Assembly: GCA_045807125.1 (NCBI GenBank) | Contig: JBJMHZ010000047.1 | Span: forward strand, 1-64,000 | Direction: 5' to 3' | DNA length: 64,000 nucleotides | Source: JBJMHZ01 sp045807125 | Lineage (GTDB): Bacteria; Actinomycetota; Actinomycetes; JAWWOL01 | In this document: piece by piece, positions 28,428 to 38,247 of the stretch | How the letters are laid out: every line of letters starts with the position of its first letter | How positions within the stretch are numbered: the stretch's first letter is position 1 | The notes under the pieces: generated by a model | Told to the model about the DNA's origin: nothing | Databases searched by the model: none | The model's input: the letters and a program-made list of their open reading frames with translations, nothing else | Made by a program: the position numbers and the translations under genes

Positions 28428-30223
28428 CCGGCGCTCGCCTCGAGCGCGACGACCACGCGCCGGTTGGCGTCCAGCCGGCGGGTGCGTCCCATGGCGTCGA
28501 GCGCCTCGAGCAGCGGAACGGCGACCCGGCGGGTGGTGTCGAGGGCCTGGCGGGCCTCGCTCGTCGTGAACGCGTCGCCGAGGGCCGCGAGCCGGCGCAG
28601 CGCCTCGTCGTACGCCGTCGGCAGCAGATGGACGCCGTCGCCGACGCGGACGAGCAGGCCGACCCGCACCGCGGCGGCCAGGTGGCGCTCGGTAAGGCCC
28701 AGCCGGGCCAGCTCGGCCGCCTCAGCCGCGGCGAACGGCGCCTCGGCGAGGCGGGCGCGCAGCGCATCCACGGCGGCGGCGACCGGCGGCGGCAGGCGGC
28801 GCACCAGCCCCGGCCGGTGGATGCCGTCGGCGTCGGAGACCAGCTCGCCGGCCGCGGCGACGAGCGCGTCGAGCAGCCGGACGTCGGGCAGGCCGAGCGC
28901 GTGCCTGGCCGCCTCCCGCGGCAGCCCTGGCGCGAGCGGCTCGGCCGCCGCCCGCCGGTCGGCCGCCGCGACCAGATCGGCCTGCCACTGCCGCCAGCGC
29001 ACCGGCGAGACCGCCCACTCCCCGGCCACCACCGCGCCATCAGGCGGCGGGTCGCCCGGTGCCAGCGCGCCGATCTCGACGAGGCGGTGCAGCGGAACGG
29101 CGCCCCTGCGCTCGACCTCTGCGGCCGGATCGGGGGCGGCGGACATGCCGGCGAGCTGCCGGGCCCGCGCGGTGGCCGCACCGCGGCGGCGCAGGGCCGG
29201 CGGGGCCGCGTCCAGGACCGTCACGCCCGCGAGCACCCGTCCGGCACCGGGGTCGCGGAGGATCGCCCGGTCGCCGACCTGGAGCGGCAGCGGCGCGGCC
29301 AGCGCCAGCCGGGCGGTCGCCGCCCCGAGCGGCCGCGCGCGCACCGCCACCGCGGCCGACCCCACGTGCAGCATCGGCTCGCCCGGCAACCGGACCGCCT
29401 CGCCGCCGGCGAGGCGCACGTCGACGACCGTCGTCGTGGCGAACAGTCCCGGCGTGACGAGGGCGCTCCCGCGATGCACCTCGTCCAGCTCCACGCCGCG
29501 CAGGTTGACGGCCACCCTGGCGACCGCGTCGACGGTGCCGGCCCGGTGCTTCAGCGATTCGAGGCCGCGCACCCGCACGAGCCGCCCGGCGGGCGCGAGC
29601 TCGAGCTCGTCCCCGACGCTGAGCCGCCCGGCGCCCAGCGTGCCGGTGACGACCGTGCCGCTCCCCCTGATCGTGAAGGCGCGGTCGACCCAGAGGCGCA
29701 CCCGTGCGCTCGCCGAGGGCCGCGGCAGCCGGGCGACGAGGCGGTCGAGCGCCGCCAGCAGCCCGTCCAGGCCGGCCCCGGTCGCGCCGCTCACCGCGAC
29801 GGCCTCCACCGCGCCGAGCGACGACTCGGCGATCCGGGCCGACGCCTCCTCGACGGCCGCAGCCGGGTCGGCCAGATCGCTGCGGGTGACGACCAGCAGG
29901 CCGTGCCGCACGCCGAGGGCGTCGATCGCGGCGAGGTGCTCGCCGGACTGGCGGGCCCACCCCTCGTCGGCGGCGACCACCACCATGACGGCCGGTACGG
30001 GACCGACCCCGGCCAGCATGTTGCCGACGAACCGGTGGTGCCCGGGCACGTCGACGAAGGCGACCGTCTCCCCCGACGGCAGGTCGGTCCAGGCGAAGCC
30101 GAGGTCGATCGTCATCCCGCGGCGGCGCTCCTCGGCCCACCGGTCGGGCTCCATGCCGGTCAGCGCGCGGACCAGCGTGGACTTCCCGTGGTCGACGTGC
30201 CCGGCCGTCGCGACGACGTGCAT
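28424..30223 (-). CDS. selB: Selenocysteine-specific elongation factor SelB
   Basis: The protein is 599 residues and delivers Sec-tRNA to UGA codons marked by a SECIS hairpin. The GTPase domain has the P-loop TAGHVDHGKSTLVRAL, the switch region RRRGMTIDLGFAWTDL, the DVPGHHRF motif and the guanine-specificity motif TRSDLAD. EF-Tu-like domains 2 and 3 follow, and the C-terminal 250 residues are winged-helix repeats that bind SECIS RNA (for example EARQALDTTRRVAVPLLEAL). The start ATG overlaps the selA stop (TGATG) and the stop overlaps mobA (ATGA). Its target is the Sec-formate dehydrogenase at 55-58.5 kb. Confidence 0.96.
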   Translation of the reverse strand: MHVVATAGHVDHGKSTLVRALTGMEPDRWAEERRRGMTIDLGFAWTDLPSGETVAFVDVPGHHRFVGNMLAGVGPVPAVMVVVAADEGWARQSGEHLAAIDALGVRHGLLVVTRSDLADPAAAVEEASARIAESSLGAVEAVAVSGATGAGLDGLLAALDRLVARLPRPSASARVRLWVDRAFTIRGSGTVVTGTLGAGRLSVGDELELAPAGRLVRVRGLESLKHRAGTVDAVARVAVNLRGVELDEVHRGSALVTPGLFATTTVVDVRLAGGEAVRLPGEPMLHVGSAAVAVRARPLGAATARLALAAPLPLQVGDRAILRDPGAGRVLAGVTVLDAAPPALRRRGAATARARQLAGMSAAPDPAAEVERRGAVPLHRLVEIGALAPGDPPPDGAVVAGEWAVSPVRWRQWQADLVAAADRRAAAEPLAPGLPREAARHALGLPDVRLLDALVAAAGELVSDADGIHRPGLVRRLPPPVAAAVDALRARLAEAPFAAAEAAELARLGLTERHLAAAVRVGLLVRVGDGVHLLPTAYDEALRRLAALGDAFTTSEARQALDTTRRVAVPLLEALDAMGRTRRLDANRRVVVALEASAG

Positions 30224-31527
30224 CAGCCCGCGCTCCCCTTGGCGACGGCCAGGACGGCGTCCAGCAGCGCCCCGTCGGCCGCCGGCTCCACCGTGCGCAG
30301 GTGCAGCAGGCAGCGCTCCCGCTCGACCTGCCCGACGACGCCAGGCGTCCGGAGCCGCAGCGGCCCGGCGAACCGGCTCGGCAGCTCGACCGCCCAGCCG
30401 GGCAGCTCCACGCCGGGCGCGCCACCGCCGCCGACCGCACCGGCCGCCGGCACCGCGCGCGCGTCGACGCCGTGGCCGGCGAGCTCGCCGGCCAGCTCCT
30501 CGGCCCGGCGACGCAGCGCCCCCGCGCCGGCGCGAAGCATGGCGCTCGCCGGCGGGGCCGGCCCGCGCAGCGTCGCCTCGAGCGCGGCGAGGGTGAGCTT
30601 GTCGACGCGCAGCGCGCGGGCCAGCGGATGCCGGCGCAGGGCCCGCACCAGCTCCGGCTGCCCGGCGACGATGCCGGCCTGCGGGCCGCCCAGCAGCTTG
30701 TCCCCGCTGGCGGTCACCAGGTGCGCGCCGGCCCGCAGCCAGCTCGCCGCGTCGGGCTCGTCCGGCAGCAGCGGGTCGGGGGCCAGCAGGCCGGAGCCGA
30801 TGTCGGCGACGACGGGCGCGCCGAGCGTCGCCAGCTCGGCCACCCCGACGCTGCTGGTGAAGCCCTCCACCCGGAAGTTCGACGGGTGCACCTTGAGGAC
30901 GAAGCCGGTGCCGGGCCCGACGGCGCCGGCGTAGTCGGCGAGGCTGGTGCGGTTGGTCGTGCCGACCTCCCGCAGCCGGGCGCCGGTCGAGGCCACCAGG
31001 TCGGGGATGCGGAAGCCGTCCCCGATCTCGACCATCTCGCCGCGACTCACCACTACCTCGCGGCCCTGGGCGAGCGCGGTGGCGGCGAGCACCAGCGCCG
31101 CGGCGCCGTTGTTGACGACCAGCACGTCGCCGGCGTCGGGCAGGGCGGCGCGCAGGGCGTCCAGCGCGCCCCGCCCGCGCGGCGCACGGCGGCCGGAGGC
31201 GACGTCGTACTCGACATCGACGCACCCGGCCGCCGCCGACAGCGCAGCGACGGCCGCCGCCGACAGCGGGGCCCGGCCGAGGTTGGTGTGCAGGACGACG
31301 CCGGTGGCGTTGATCACCGGCCGCAGGGTGGTGGCCAGCTCCGGCAGCTCGGCCATGGCCGCGTCGATCACCGCGTCCGGTGCGATCTCGCCGTGCCGGG
31401 CGGCGTCCTGCGCGCGGCGCACGGCGGCCTTCACCAGTACGGGCCCGAGCCGGCCGGTCGCCGCGACGAGCCGCGGGTCGCCCAGCACGGCGTCGGTCCT
31501 CGGCACGGCCCGGCGCGGATCGTCCAC
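30223..31527 (-). CDS. selA: L-seryl-tRNA(Sec) selenium transferase SelA
   Basis: A 434-residue PLP enzyme that converts Ser-tRNA(Sec) to Sec-tRNA(Sec) with selenophosphate. Family signatures: RPVINATGVVLHTNLGRAPL, DVLVVNNGAAALVLAATALA, REVGTTNRTSLADYAGAVGP, and the PLP lysine in VTASGDKLLGGPQAGIVAG. The start is uncertain. GTG 31527 gives VDDPRRAVPRTDAVLGDPRL, the expected N-terminus; a longer GTG start at 31602 adds 25 basic residues. It is first in an operon that continues selB-mobA-DUF6457-moeA with overlaps throughout. Confidence 0.95.
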   Translation of the reverse strand: MDDPRRAVPRTDAVLGDPRLVAATGRLGPVLVKAAVRRAQDAARHGEIAPDAVIDAAMAELPELATTLRPVINATGVVLHTNLGRAPLSAAAVAALSAAAGCVDVEYDVASGRRAPRGRGALDALRAALPDAGDVLVVNNGAAALVLAATALAQGREVVVSRGEMVEIGDGFRIPDLVASTGARLREVGTTNRTSLADYAGAVGPGTGFVLKVHPSNFRVEGFTSSVGVAELATLGAPVVADIGSGLLAPDPLLPDEPDAASWLRAGAHLVTASGDKLLGGPQAGIVAGQPELVRALRRHPLARALRVDKLTLAALEATLRGPAPPASAMLRAGAGALRRRAEELAGELAGHGVDARAVPAAGAVGGGGAPGVELPGWAVELPSRFAGPLRLRTPGVVGQVERERCLLHLRTVEPAADGALLDAVLAVAKGSAG

Positions 31528-31721
31528 GGTGCAGAATCTACGACGAGAGTGCGATTCGCTCGCCCGGCGCATCGGTGGACCGGGTATGCCGCTCTCCTTC
31601 ACGGGTACGGCGCGCTTACCTGGCGGTCACGTACCTGGCGAGCGAAGCGATGAGCGCGCACGCTGTGACGTGCCGGGGGGACCAGCACGACAGCGGCACG
31701 ACGCAGGGGTGGGCAGGGCGG

Positions 31722-33029
31722 ATGAATCAGTTGCGGATCTCTCGGCGGGGGACCTGGCGAGGCATCATCGGATGCGCGGCCGTCACGGCGATCATCGGCG
31801 CGTCGGCCGTCACGGCCGGCCCCGGGGCCGACGCGGCCACCACCGACACCGTGTCGGCGACGCCGGCGGCCTGGACGCCGTACCTCAACAGCGCCGACAG
31901 CACCATCGAGCAGCTCGTCCCCACGGCATCGACGATGTACGCGGTGGGCACGTTCAGCTCGATCAAGGACTCGAGCGGCCGGACGTTCGCCCGCAACAAC
32001 GTCTTCGCCTTCTCGCTCACCACCGGCGCGGTCTCGCCGTGGGTCGCCAACGCCAACGGCACCGTCTACTCGGCGGCGGTCTCGGCGGACGGGCAGTGGG
32101 TCTACCTCGGGGGCGCCTTCAGCAGCGTCAACGGCGTGCCCGCCAACAAGCTGGCCAAGGTCTCGGCCAGCACGGGCGCCGTCGACCGCACGTTCAACGC
32201 GCGGGCCGGCGCCGCGGTGCGGGCGCTGATACTGCGCGGAGCGCACCTGATCGTCGGCGGTCAGTTCACGTCCATCGGGGGGGTGAACCGGACGGCGATG
32301 GCCAGCATCAGCCCGATCACCGGGGCCGACGACGGCTACGTCAACCTCAGCGTCTCCGGCACGGAGAGCAGCACCGCCGACGTGACCCGCGTCATCAACT
32401 TCGAGCTCAGCCACGGCGGCACCCGCCTGCTCGCGATGGGCAACTTCACCTCGGTCGCCGGCCAGGCGCGGCGGCACATCTTCATGGTGGATCTCGGCAC
32501 GACCAGCACGACCCTCGACGGGTGGAGCTCGCCGCTGTTCCTCCAGCCGTGCTACTCGACCATCCCGCTCTACATCCAGGCAGCCGGCTGGACGCCGGAC
32601 GACAACGAGGTGGTCATCGCCACCACGGGCTACAAGGGCCAGTCGCCGCTGTGCGACACCGCCTCGATGTGGCTCTCCTCCGGCACCAACCTCTCGCCGC
32701 TGTGGATCAACCGCACCGGCTGCGACAGCCTGTACTCGACGGTCGTCACCAGCACGACCGTCTACGTGGGCGGCCATGAGCGCTACCTCAACAACAACGC
32801 CTGCGACACGGCGGGCACCACCGCGGTGTCGCGACCAGGCATCGGCGCCATCGGGCTCACGACGGGCCTCGCCACGAGCTGGAACCCGACCCGCTCGCGC
32901 GGCCACGCGGCCGACGACATGGTGCTGACCGCGCAGGGCCTGTGGGTCGCGAGCGACAACACCCAGGAGGCGTACTACTGCGCCGGCAAGTGGCACCCGG
33001 GCCTGTGCATGTTCCCGTACGGGACGTGA
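31722..33029 (+). CDS. Secreted beta-propeller-like protein (delta-60/DUF5122 type)
   Basis: A 435-residue exported protein. The signal peptide is at residues 1-38 (WRGIIGCAAVTAIIGASAVT, then GPGADAA). The mature part has repeating units of about 45-50 residues of the form VYLGGAFSSVNGVPANKLAK, LIVGGQFTSIGGVNRTAMAS and LLAMGNFTSVAGQARRHIFM, matching the delta-60 repeat seen in secreted propeller-like proteins. Paired Cys near the C-terminus suggest disulfides. ATG 31722 is chosen, though an in-frame ATG at 31650 exists. Probably a cell-surface or secreted binding protein; no catalytic motif. Confidence 0.82.
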   Translation: MNQLRISRRGTWRGIIGCAAVTAIIGASAVTAGPGADAATTDTVSATPAAWTPYLNSADSTIEQLVPTASTMYAVGTFSSIKDSSGRTFARNNVFAFSLTTGAVSPWVANANGTVYSAAVSADGQWVYLGGAFSSVNGVPANKLAKVSASTGAVDRTFNARAGAAVRALILRGAHLIVGGQFTSIGGVNRTAMASISPITGADDGYVNLSVSGTESSTADVTRVINFELSHGGTRLLAMGNFTSVAGQARRHIFMVDLGTTSTTLDGWSSPLFLQPCYSTIPLYIQAAGWTPDDNEVVIATTGYKGQSPLCDTASMWLSSGTNLSPLWINRTGCDSLYSTVVTSTTVYVGGHERYLNNNACDTAGTTAVSRPGIGAIGLTTGLATSWNPTRSRGHAADDMVLTAQGLWVASDNTQEAYYCAGKWHPGLCMFPYGT

Positions 33030-33096
33030 CGCGCGCGACACCCTGAGGCGGCGAACGACCCTTTATTCGCGGGCGGTCTCCGGTCACCGTTGATGC

Positions 33097-33930
33097 ATGG
33101 GGGTGCGCGCGAGGGCCGGTGCGGCAGTGGTGCCGGCCGTGACGCTCGTGGCGCTGGTGGCTACCGCCGGCTGCGGCCCGCGCCAGGCGCCGCGGGCGAG
33201 CGCGCCGAGCGCCGAGCCAAGCCGGCCGACGGCGACGGCGACGGCGACCGCGCCGGCCGCATCGCCGGCCACCCGGTCGCCCGAGCCGCCGGCCACGTCG
33301 GGGCCTGAGCCGGCACCGAGGCCGGCACCGAGGCCGGCGACGCTGCGGGCCGGTGACCACGGACCAGCGGTCCGCGCGCTCCAGGAGCGCCTGCTCGCGC
33401 TGGGCTACTGGCTGCCGGGCGTCGACGGGGCCTTCGGCGACGGCACGGCGCATGCCGTCGTCGCGCTGCAGAAGGCGGCCGGCCTGTCGCGCGACGGCGT
33501 GGCCGGACCGCGCACCAGGGCGGCGCTCGACGCGCGCGTGGTGCCGAGGGCGCGCTCGGTCCACGGCCACGTCATCGAGGTCGACGAGCAGCGCCAGCTC
33601 GCGCTCGTCGTCGACGACGGCCGGACGTCGCTCGTGCTCGACACGTCGACCGGCTCGGGCCTGCCGTACTCCTCCCAGGGGCGCACGTCGATCGCGCTGA
33701 CGCCCCACGGCACGTTCCGCATCAGCCGGGCCATCGACGGCATGCGCGTCAGCCCGCTCGGTCAGCTCTGGCGACCGCGCTACTTCAACGGCGGCATCGC
33801 GATCCACGGCAACCCCGCGGTGCCGCCCTACCCGGCGTCGCACGGCTGCGTCCGGGTGACCGACGCGGCCATCGACATGATCTGGGCTCGCGACCTCGCC
33901 CCGATCGGCACCGTGGTGATCGTGCGCTGA
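33097..33930 (+). CDS. L,D-transpeptidase lipoprotein with peptidoglycan-binding domain
   Basis: A 277-residue protein. The N-terminus is a lipoprotein signal (VTLVALVATAGCG, lipobox TAGC). A Thr/Ala/Pro-rich spacer follows, including repeats of Pro-Arg-Pro-Ala, then a PG_binding_1 domain (GPAVRALQERLLALGYWLPG). The C-terminal YkuD catalytic domain has the active site IAIHGNPAVPPYPASHGCVR with the nucleophile Cys in SHGCVRV. It likely forms 3-3 crosslinks in the cell wall or attaches proteins. It converges on sbcC with a 14-bp gap. Confidence 0.93.
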   Translation: MGVRARAGAAVVPAVTLVALVATAGCGPRQAPRASAPSAEPSRPTATATATAPAASPATRSPEPPATSGPEPAPRPAPRPATLRAGDHGPAVRALQERLLALGYWLPGVDGAFGDGTAHAVVALQKAAGLSRDGVAGPRTRAALDARVVPRARSVHGHVIEVDEQRQLALVVDDGRTSLVLDTSTGSGLPYSSQGRTSIALTPHGTFRISRAIDGMRVSPLGQLWRPRYFNGGIAIHGNPAVPPYPASHGCVRVTDAAIDMIWARDLAPIGTVVIVR

Positions 33931-33944
33931 CGAGCGGCGAGCGC

Positions 33945-36389
33945 TCAGGCGAGCGGCACCCGGCGCAGCCGCGAGGTCGAGCCCTCGCGCGCGACGGCGA
34001 ACTGCACCGGCACCCGGCCGGCGAGTGCCGGCACGTGGGTGACGACGCCGATCATCCGGTCCTTGTCGGCGGAGAGCCGCTCCAGCGTGGTGACCACCGT
34101 GTCGAGGGTGGCCTCGTCGAGCGTCCCGAACCCCTCGTCGAGGAACATCGAGTCGAGCTCGCGCAGCCCGGCCGAGAGGCTCACCACCTGCCGGGAGAGG
34201 GCGAGCGCGAGCGCGAGGGACGCCTGGAACGTCTCGCCGCCGGACAGCGTGACGACCGAGCGCCTGGTGCCGGCGTCGTTGTAGTCGATGACCTCGATCT
34301 CGCCCCGCTCGGTGCGGTCCAGCTCGTACTGGCCGCCGGAGAGCTCCATGAGCGTCTCCGAAGCCTCGGCCACCAGCGAGTCGAGCGCCTCGCTCACCAG
34401 CCACGCCTCGAACCGGTTGGACTTGAGCAGCTCCCCCAGCAGCGCCGCCACCTCGATCGTCTCGCGGTGACCGGCGATCTCGGCGTCGAGCCGCCTCGCG
34501 TGCCGGCGGTCGCGACGGATGCCCTCGAGCGTCGTACGGGCGGCGCCGAGGAGCCCGGCGAGGGCGAACGAGGCGGCGCTCGGATCGGCGATCTCGGTGA
34601 CGCCGTGCCCGGCGAGCAGCGCGAGCACGCGGGCCTGCGCCGCCGCGAGCGCGGCCCGCTCCTGCTCGGCGCGCTCGGCGAGCGCGGGGCGGGCGGCGAG
34701 GCGCTCGGCGCCCTGGGCGGCGACCCAGGCGAGCAGGGCCCGCCACGACACGGCCAGGTCGGCGGCCGGGTCGAGCGGCGGGGCGCCGAGCGCGACGAGC
34801 CGGTCGCGGGTGGCGGCCAGGACCGTGCGCGCCTCGCGCTCCTCCTCGGTGAGCCGCGCCCTCGCCTGCTCGGCGTCCGCGGCGGCGGCGCGCGCCTCCT
34901 CCGCGTGCCGGCTCGCCGCGGCCAGCGCCTCGTCGGCGGCGGTCATCGCCGCGAGCCCGGCGGCGACCGTCCCCTCGTCCGGGGCCTCCGCGAGCCCGGC
35001 GGTCAGGTCGGCGATGCGCGCCGCGGTGGCGGCGAGCTCGGTCTCTGCCTTGGTAAGCGCCTGCTGCGCCAGGCTGACCGCGCCGGCCGCCGTCGCGTGC
35101 CGGCCGCGGGCAGCCTCGACCGCGCGCTGCGCGGCGTGCAGGTCGGCGGCCGCCTCGTGGTGCGGCAGCTCGTCCAGCGGGCGCAGGCACACCGGGCAGT
35201 CGTCGCCTGGCCGCAGTCCGGCGGCGAGCTCGGCCGCGGTGCACTCGCGGCGGGCCGCGTCGAGCCCGGCCTGGGCCTGCTCGACCGCCACGCTCGCCTC
35301 CCGCAGCAGCCGCCCGGCCTCGTCGCCGGCGGCGCGCGCGCCGGTCACGTGCCCGGCGAGCTCGTCGTGCGCCTCCTGCTGGGCGGCCAGGGTCTCCTGG
35401 GCGCTGCGCCAGAGCAGGTAGCGGGCCCGGTCGCCGAGCCGCTCGCGCGCCGTCCTCGCCCTGCTCTCCGCGCGGTCGGCCTTGGTGCGGGCCGCCTTGG
35501 CCGCCGACGCGGCCGCGTCCGCGCCGGTGATCCTGGCGGCCAGCTCGCCGGCACCGGCCGGCTGCTCGACGCCGGCGAGCAGGTCGAGCTCGCGGTCGAG
35601 CCCGTCGAGGGCCTGCCCGGCGCCGGCCGCCGCTGAGGCGAGGCCGGCGAGCGCGCCCAGCTCGGTGCGGACGGTGCGCTCCAGCTCGGCGAGCTCGCTC
35701 ACCCGGCGGGCGGCGGCCCGCTCCGCCGCCGAGGTGGCGCCGGCGAGCCGCTCCCGCTCCTGGACCGTCACCTCGAGCTTGGCGGCCGCGACCCTGGCCC
35801 GCTCCCTGGCGACCTGCCCCACCCGCTCGTAGACGCCGTACGCGAGCAGCTCGACGAGCAGGTCCTGGCGGTCGCCCGGCTTGGCATGCAGGAAATCGGC
35901 GAAGCGTCCCTGCGGCAGCATGACGCACTGGGTGAAGTGGGCGTAGCTCAGGCCGAGCAGCGCCGTGACGGCGGGCGTCACCTTGTCGCCCTCGGCGATC
36001 GATTCGACGGCGGACTCCAGCAGCCGGTCGATCGGCGCGTCCGGGGGCACGGCGTCGTCCAGCCGGTCGAGCCGGGCCGCCTTGGTCTGCGCCACTCCCC
36101 TGCTGTTGCGGGTGACGACGCGGGCGGCGGCGTAGCGGCCGCCCGCCGCCTCGAAGACCAGCCCCACCCGGCACAGGTCGGTCGACGGGGCCAGCGCGTA
36201 GCGCATGACGTTCTCGTTGCCCCAGCGCGGCGCGGTCCCGTACAGCGCGAAGCAGATGCCGTCGATGACCGTCGACTTGCCGGAGCCGGTCGGCCCGACG
36301 AGCGCGAAGAGGTCGACGTCGCTGAAGTCGACCACGGTGGGCTCGCGGTAGGTGGCGAACCCGTCCATCAGGAGCTGGATCGGGCGCAC
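33945..36389 (-). CDS. sbcC: DNA double-strand-end nuclease subunit SbcC (SMC-like ATPase)
   Basis: The protein has 814 residues. It pairs with SbcD to cut hairpins and process DNA ends. The N-terminal Walker A is ALVGPTGSGKSTVIDGICFA. Long heptad-rich arms follow, with the zinc hook CPVC in the middle (GDDCPVCLRPLDELPHH). The C-terminal half has the ABC signature VVTLSGGETFQASLALALAL and Walker B LDSMFLDEGFGTLDEATLDT. The coiled coil is shorter than in E. coli SbcC, as is usual in actinobacteria. The GTG start is one nucleotide after the sbcD stop. Confidence 0.95.
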   Translation of the reverse strand: MRPIQLLMDGFATYREPTVVDFSDVDLFALVGPTGSGKSTVIDGICFALYGTAPRWGNENVMRYALAPSTDLCRVGLVFEAAGGRYAAARVVTRNSRGVAQTKAARLDRLDDAVPPDAPIDRLLESAVESIAEGDKVTPAVTALLGLSYAHFTQCVMLPQGRFADFLHAKPGDRQDLLVELLAYGVYERVGQVARERARVAAAKLEVTVQERERLAGATSAAERAAARRVSELAELERTVRTELGALAGLASAAAGAGQALDGLDRELDLLAGVEQPAGAGELAARITGADAAASAAKAARTKADRAESRARTARERLGDRARYLLWRSAQETLAAQQEAHDELAGHVTGARAAGDEAGRLLREASVAVEQAQAGLDAARRECTAAELAAGLRPGDDCPVCLRPLDELPHHEAAADLHAAQRAVEAARGRHATAAGAVSLAQQALTKAETELAATAARIADLTAGLAEAPDEGTVAAGLAAMTAADEALAAASRHAEEARAAAADAEQARARLTEEEREARTVLAATRDRLVALGAPPLDPAADLAVSWRALLAWVAAQGAERLAARPALAERAEQERAALAAAQARVLALLAGHGVTEIADPSAASFALAGLLGAARTTLEGIRRDRRHARRLDAEIAGHRETIEVAALLGELLKSNRFEAWLVSEALDSLVAEASETLMELSGGQYELDRTERGEIEVIDYNDAGTRRSVVTLSGGETFQASLALALALSRQVVSLSAGLRELDSMFLDEGFGTLDEATLDTVVTTLERLSADKDRMIGVVTHVPALAGRVPVQFAVAREGSTSRLRRVPLA

Positions 36390-36390
36390 G

Positions 36391-37608
36391 TCAGCCCGGC
36401 CCGCTCGCGGCCCGCGCGGCCTCCGGCACGACCGGCGGCACCGGCGGCTCGACGGGCAGGCCGGTGACCTCGTCCAGGATGTCGGCGAACATCCCGCTCA
36501 CCCGCGCATCGTCGATCTGCTGCTCGGCCAGGTAGTCGGTGAACAGCTGGGCCGCGCTACGGCCGGCGCGGCTGCGCCCGCCCGGCCGGGACAGCCGGGG
36601 CTTGTAGGCGTCGTCGAGCAGCACGGTGAGGGCGTTGGGCAGCTTGTCGCGGACCAGGTCGGCGAGCCCGGCGCGGCCGGGCTGGGCGAGGATCACCCGC
36701 AGGTACGCGTCGCCGGTCAGCTCGCCGGCCGCGATCACCTCGTCGAGGGTCCCGCGCAGCGTGCGCATGCCGCGGCCGCCGGTCACCGGCACCTCTCGCA
36801 CCTTGGCCGGCTCGTCGGGGGTCACCTCGACGACGAGCGCGACGGGCGTCATCTCCTCGTCGCCGAAGTCGATGGCCAGCGGCGCGCCGGAGTAGGCGAT
36901 CGGGCACGGTCCGTCGAGCCGCTGCGAGCGGTGCAGGTGGCCGAGCGCCGCATAGTCGGCGGTGGCCGGGAGGACGTCGGCAGGGAGCGCGTAGTCGAAC
37001 GAGGTCTGCACGTCGCGCTCGCCACCACCGAGGAGGCCACCCAGGATCGTCGCGTGCGTCATGACGATGTTGACGGCATCGTCGGTGAAGCCTGCGGCGA
37101 GCGCCTCGACCATCGCGCGGATGCGCCGGACGTAGTCGAAGGTGTGCTGCGGCACCTGGTGCAGCAGCGCCTCGGCGGCCCGCACCGCGTGCCGGTGCGA
37201 CAGGAACGGCAGCGCCGCTACCGTGAGCGGCTCCCCGGCCCTGGTCGTGAGGCGCAGCGTGCCGCCGGCATCCGGTCGCTTCGGCCGGCCGAGCAGGTGG
37301 ATGTCGAGCTCGCGCAGCAGCGGCCGGTAGACGGCGTCGATGAGGTCGCCGTTGTCGTGGTTGCCGGCCAGGGCAACGATGTGGCGCCCGTCGGCGCGCA
37401 GGTCGAGAAGGGTCCTCGTGACCAGGCCCTGCGCCTCCGGCGCCGGGGACAGGCTGTCGAAGATGTCGCCGGCGATCAGGACGGCATCGACGTCCTCGTC
37501 CCTCGCGATGCGCACGAGATCGGCGAGGACGGCCCGGTGCTCGTCGTACCGGGAGCGGGTCTTGAGGGTCTCGCCGACGTGCCAGTCGGCGGTGTGCAGC
37601 ACCTTCAT
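36391..37608 (-). CDS. sbcD: Exonuclease subunit SbcD
   Basis: A 405-residue Mre11-like metallophosphoesterase. Motifs in order: MKVLHTADWHVGETL (DxH), VLIAGDIFDSLSP (GDxxD), IVALAGNHDNGDLI (GNHD), VNIVMTHATILGG (H) and YAALGHLHRSQRLDG (GHxH). The C-terminal capping domain and a Pro-rich tail follow. It is a manganese-dependent nuclease working with SbcC, encoded one nucleotide upstream of it. ATG 37608 gives the canonical N-terminus. Confidence 0.95.
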   Translation of the reverse strand: MKVLHTADWHVGETLKTRSRYDEHRAVLADLVRIARDEDVDAVLIAGDIFDSLSPAPEAQGLVTRTLLDLRADGRHIVALAGNHDNGDLIDAVYRPLLRELDIHLLGRPKRPDAGGTLRLTTRAGEPLTVAALPFLSHRHAVRAAEALLHQVPQHTFDYVRRIRAMVEALAAGFTDDAVNIVMTHATILGGLLGGGERDVQTSFDYALPADVLPATADYAALGHLHRSQRLDGPCPIAYSGAPLAIDFGDEEMTPVALVVEVTPDEPAKVREVPVTGGRGMRTLRGTLDEVIAAGELTGDAYLRVILAQPGRAGLADLVRDKLPNALTVLLDDAYKPRLSRPGGRSRAGRSAAQLFTDYLAEQQIDDARVSGMFADILDEVTGLPVEPPVPPVVPEAARAASGPG

Positions 37609-37751
37609 GCCGGGGGACGCTCGCCGGCTCTCGGGGCGTCGACGAGCTGCCGATGGACGCGGGGGGACGCCATCCGATCAGTCTGCCACGCCGGCCATGA
37701 TCAGCCGGCCGGACCAGGTGCCAGCGCGGGCCGGGTCGATCCCGACGCGGC

Positions 37752-38105
37752 GTGCGGACGGGGAACCTCGCGGTGATGGCGTACGTGCCGCACGCGGACA
37801 GCCTCGCCATGGCCGTCCAGTTGGCCCGTGGTGGCGCGCTCAGAGTGGTCGAGACGGTCGGGTTCCCGATCTGCGGATGGGCCAACGAGACTGGCGCCCT
37901 GAACCTGCTGACCCGGGATGGAGGCCACGCCGTTCACCGACGACGTGTCCAAGCAGCTCGAGGCAGCGGGTTCGATGACCTGGCGGCCCTCATCGGCTAC
38001 GCCGGCGCGCGCGGCAAGTCGAGCAGGGCGCCGGCGCGACTCCGCGCCCTGGCGTTGAGCGCGGGGTTCCGTGAGCCGACGGCCGACAACGACGACCTCG
38101 ACTGA
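37752..38105 (+). pseudogene. Probably frameshifted hypothetical gene
   Basis: The open frame starts plausibly (VMAYVPHADSLAMAVQLARG, then VETVGFPICGWANETGALNL). From about 37919 to 37970 another frame looks more protein-like (METPFTDD-type text: EATPFTDDVSKQLEAAG), after which the original frame resumes with FDDLAALIGYAGARGKSSRA. Two compensating indels would explain this, so the gene is probably decayed or carries a local replacement. No family recognised. It is the first recognisable feature of the degraded island. Confidence 0.45.
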
Positions 38106-38247
38106 ACACCTTGGCGAGAGCGACGAGGCCCACCCCATCACCAGCGCCGACCGCCGCGCGGCCGTCTCCGTGGCTCTCAGCGGGTGGCCTCGGATGCGAT
38201 TCGGGGCCGATTCCCCAATCGCGACCGACGAGGGGAAGCGCCCAGCC

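Noticed and set aside
26159..30934. 1591-codon plus-strand frame opposite moeA-selA
   Set aside because: Antisense shadow of five recognised genes; composition is not protein-like.
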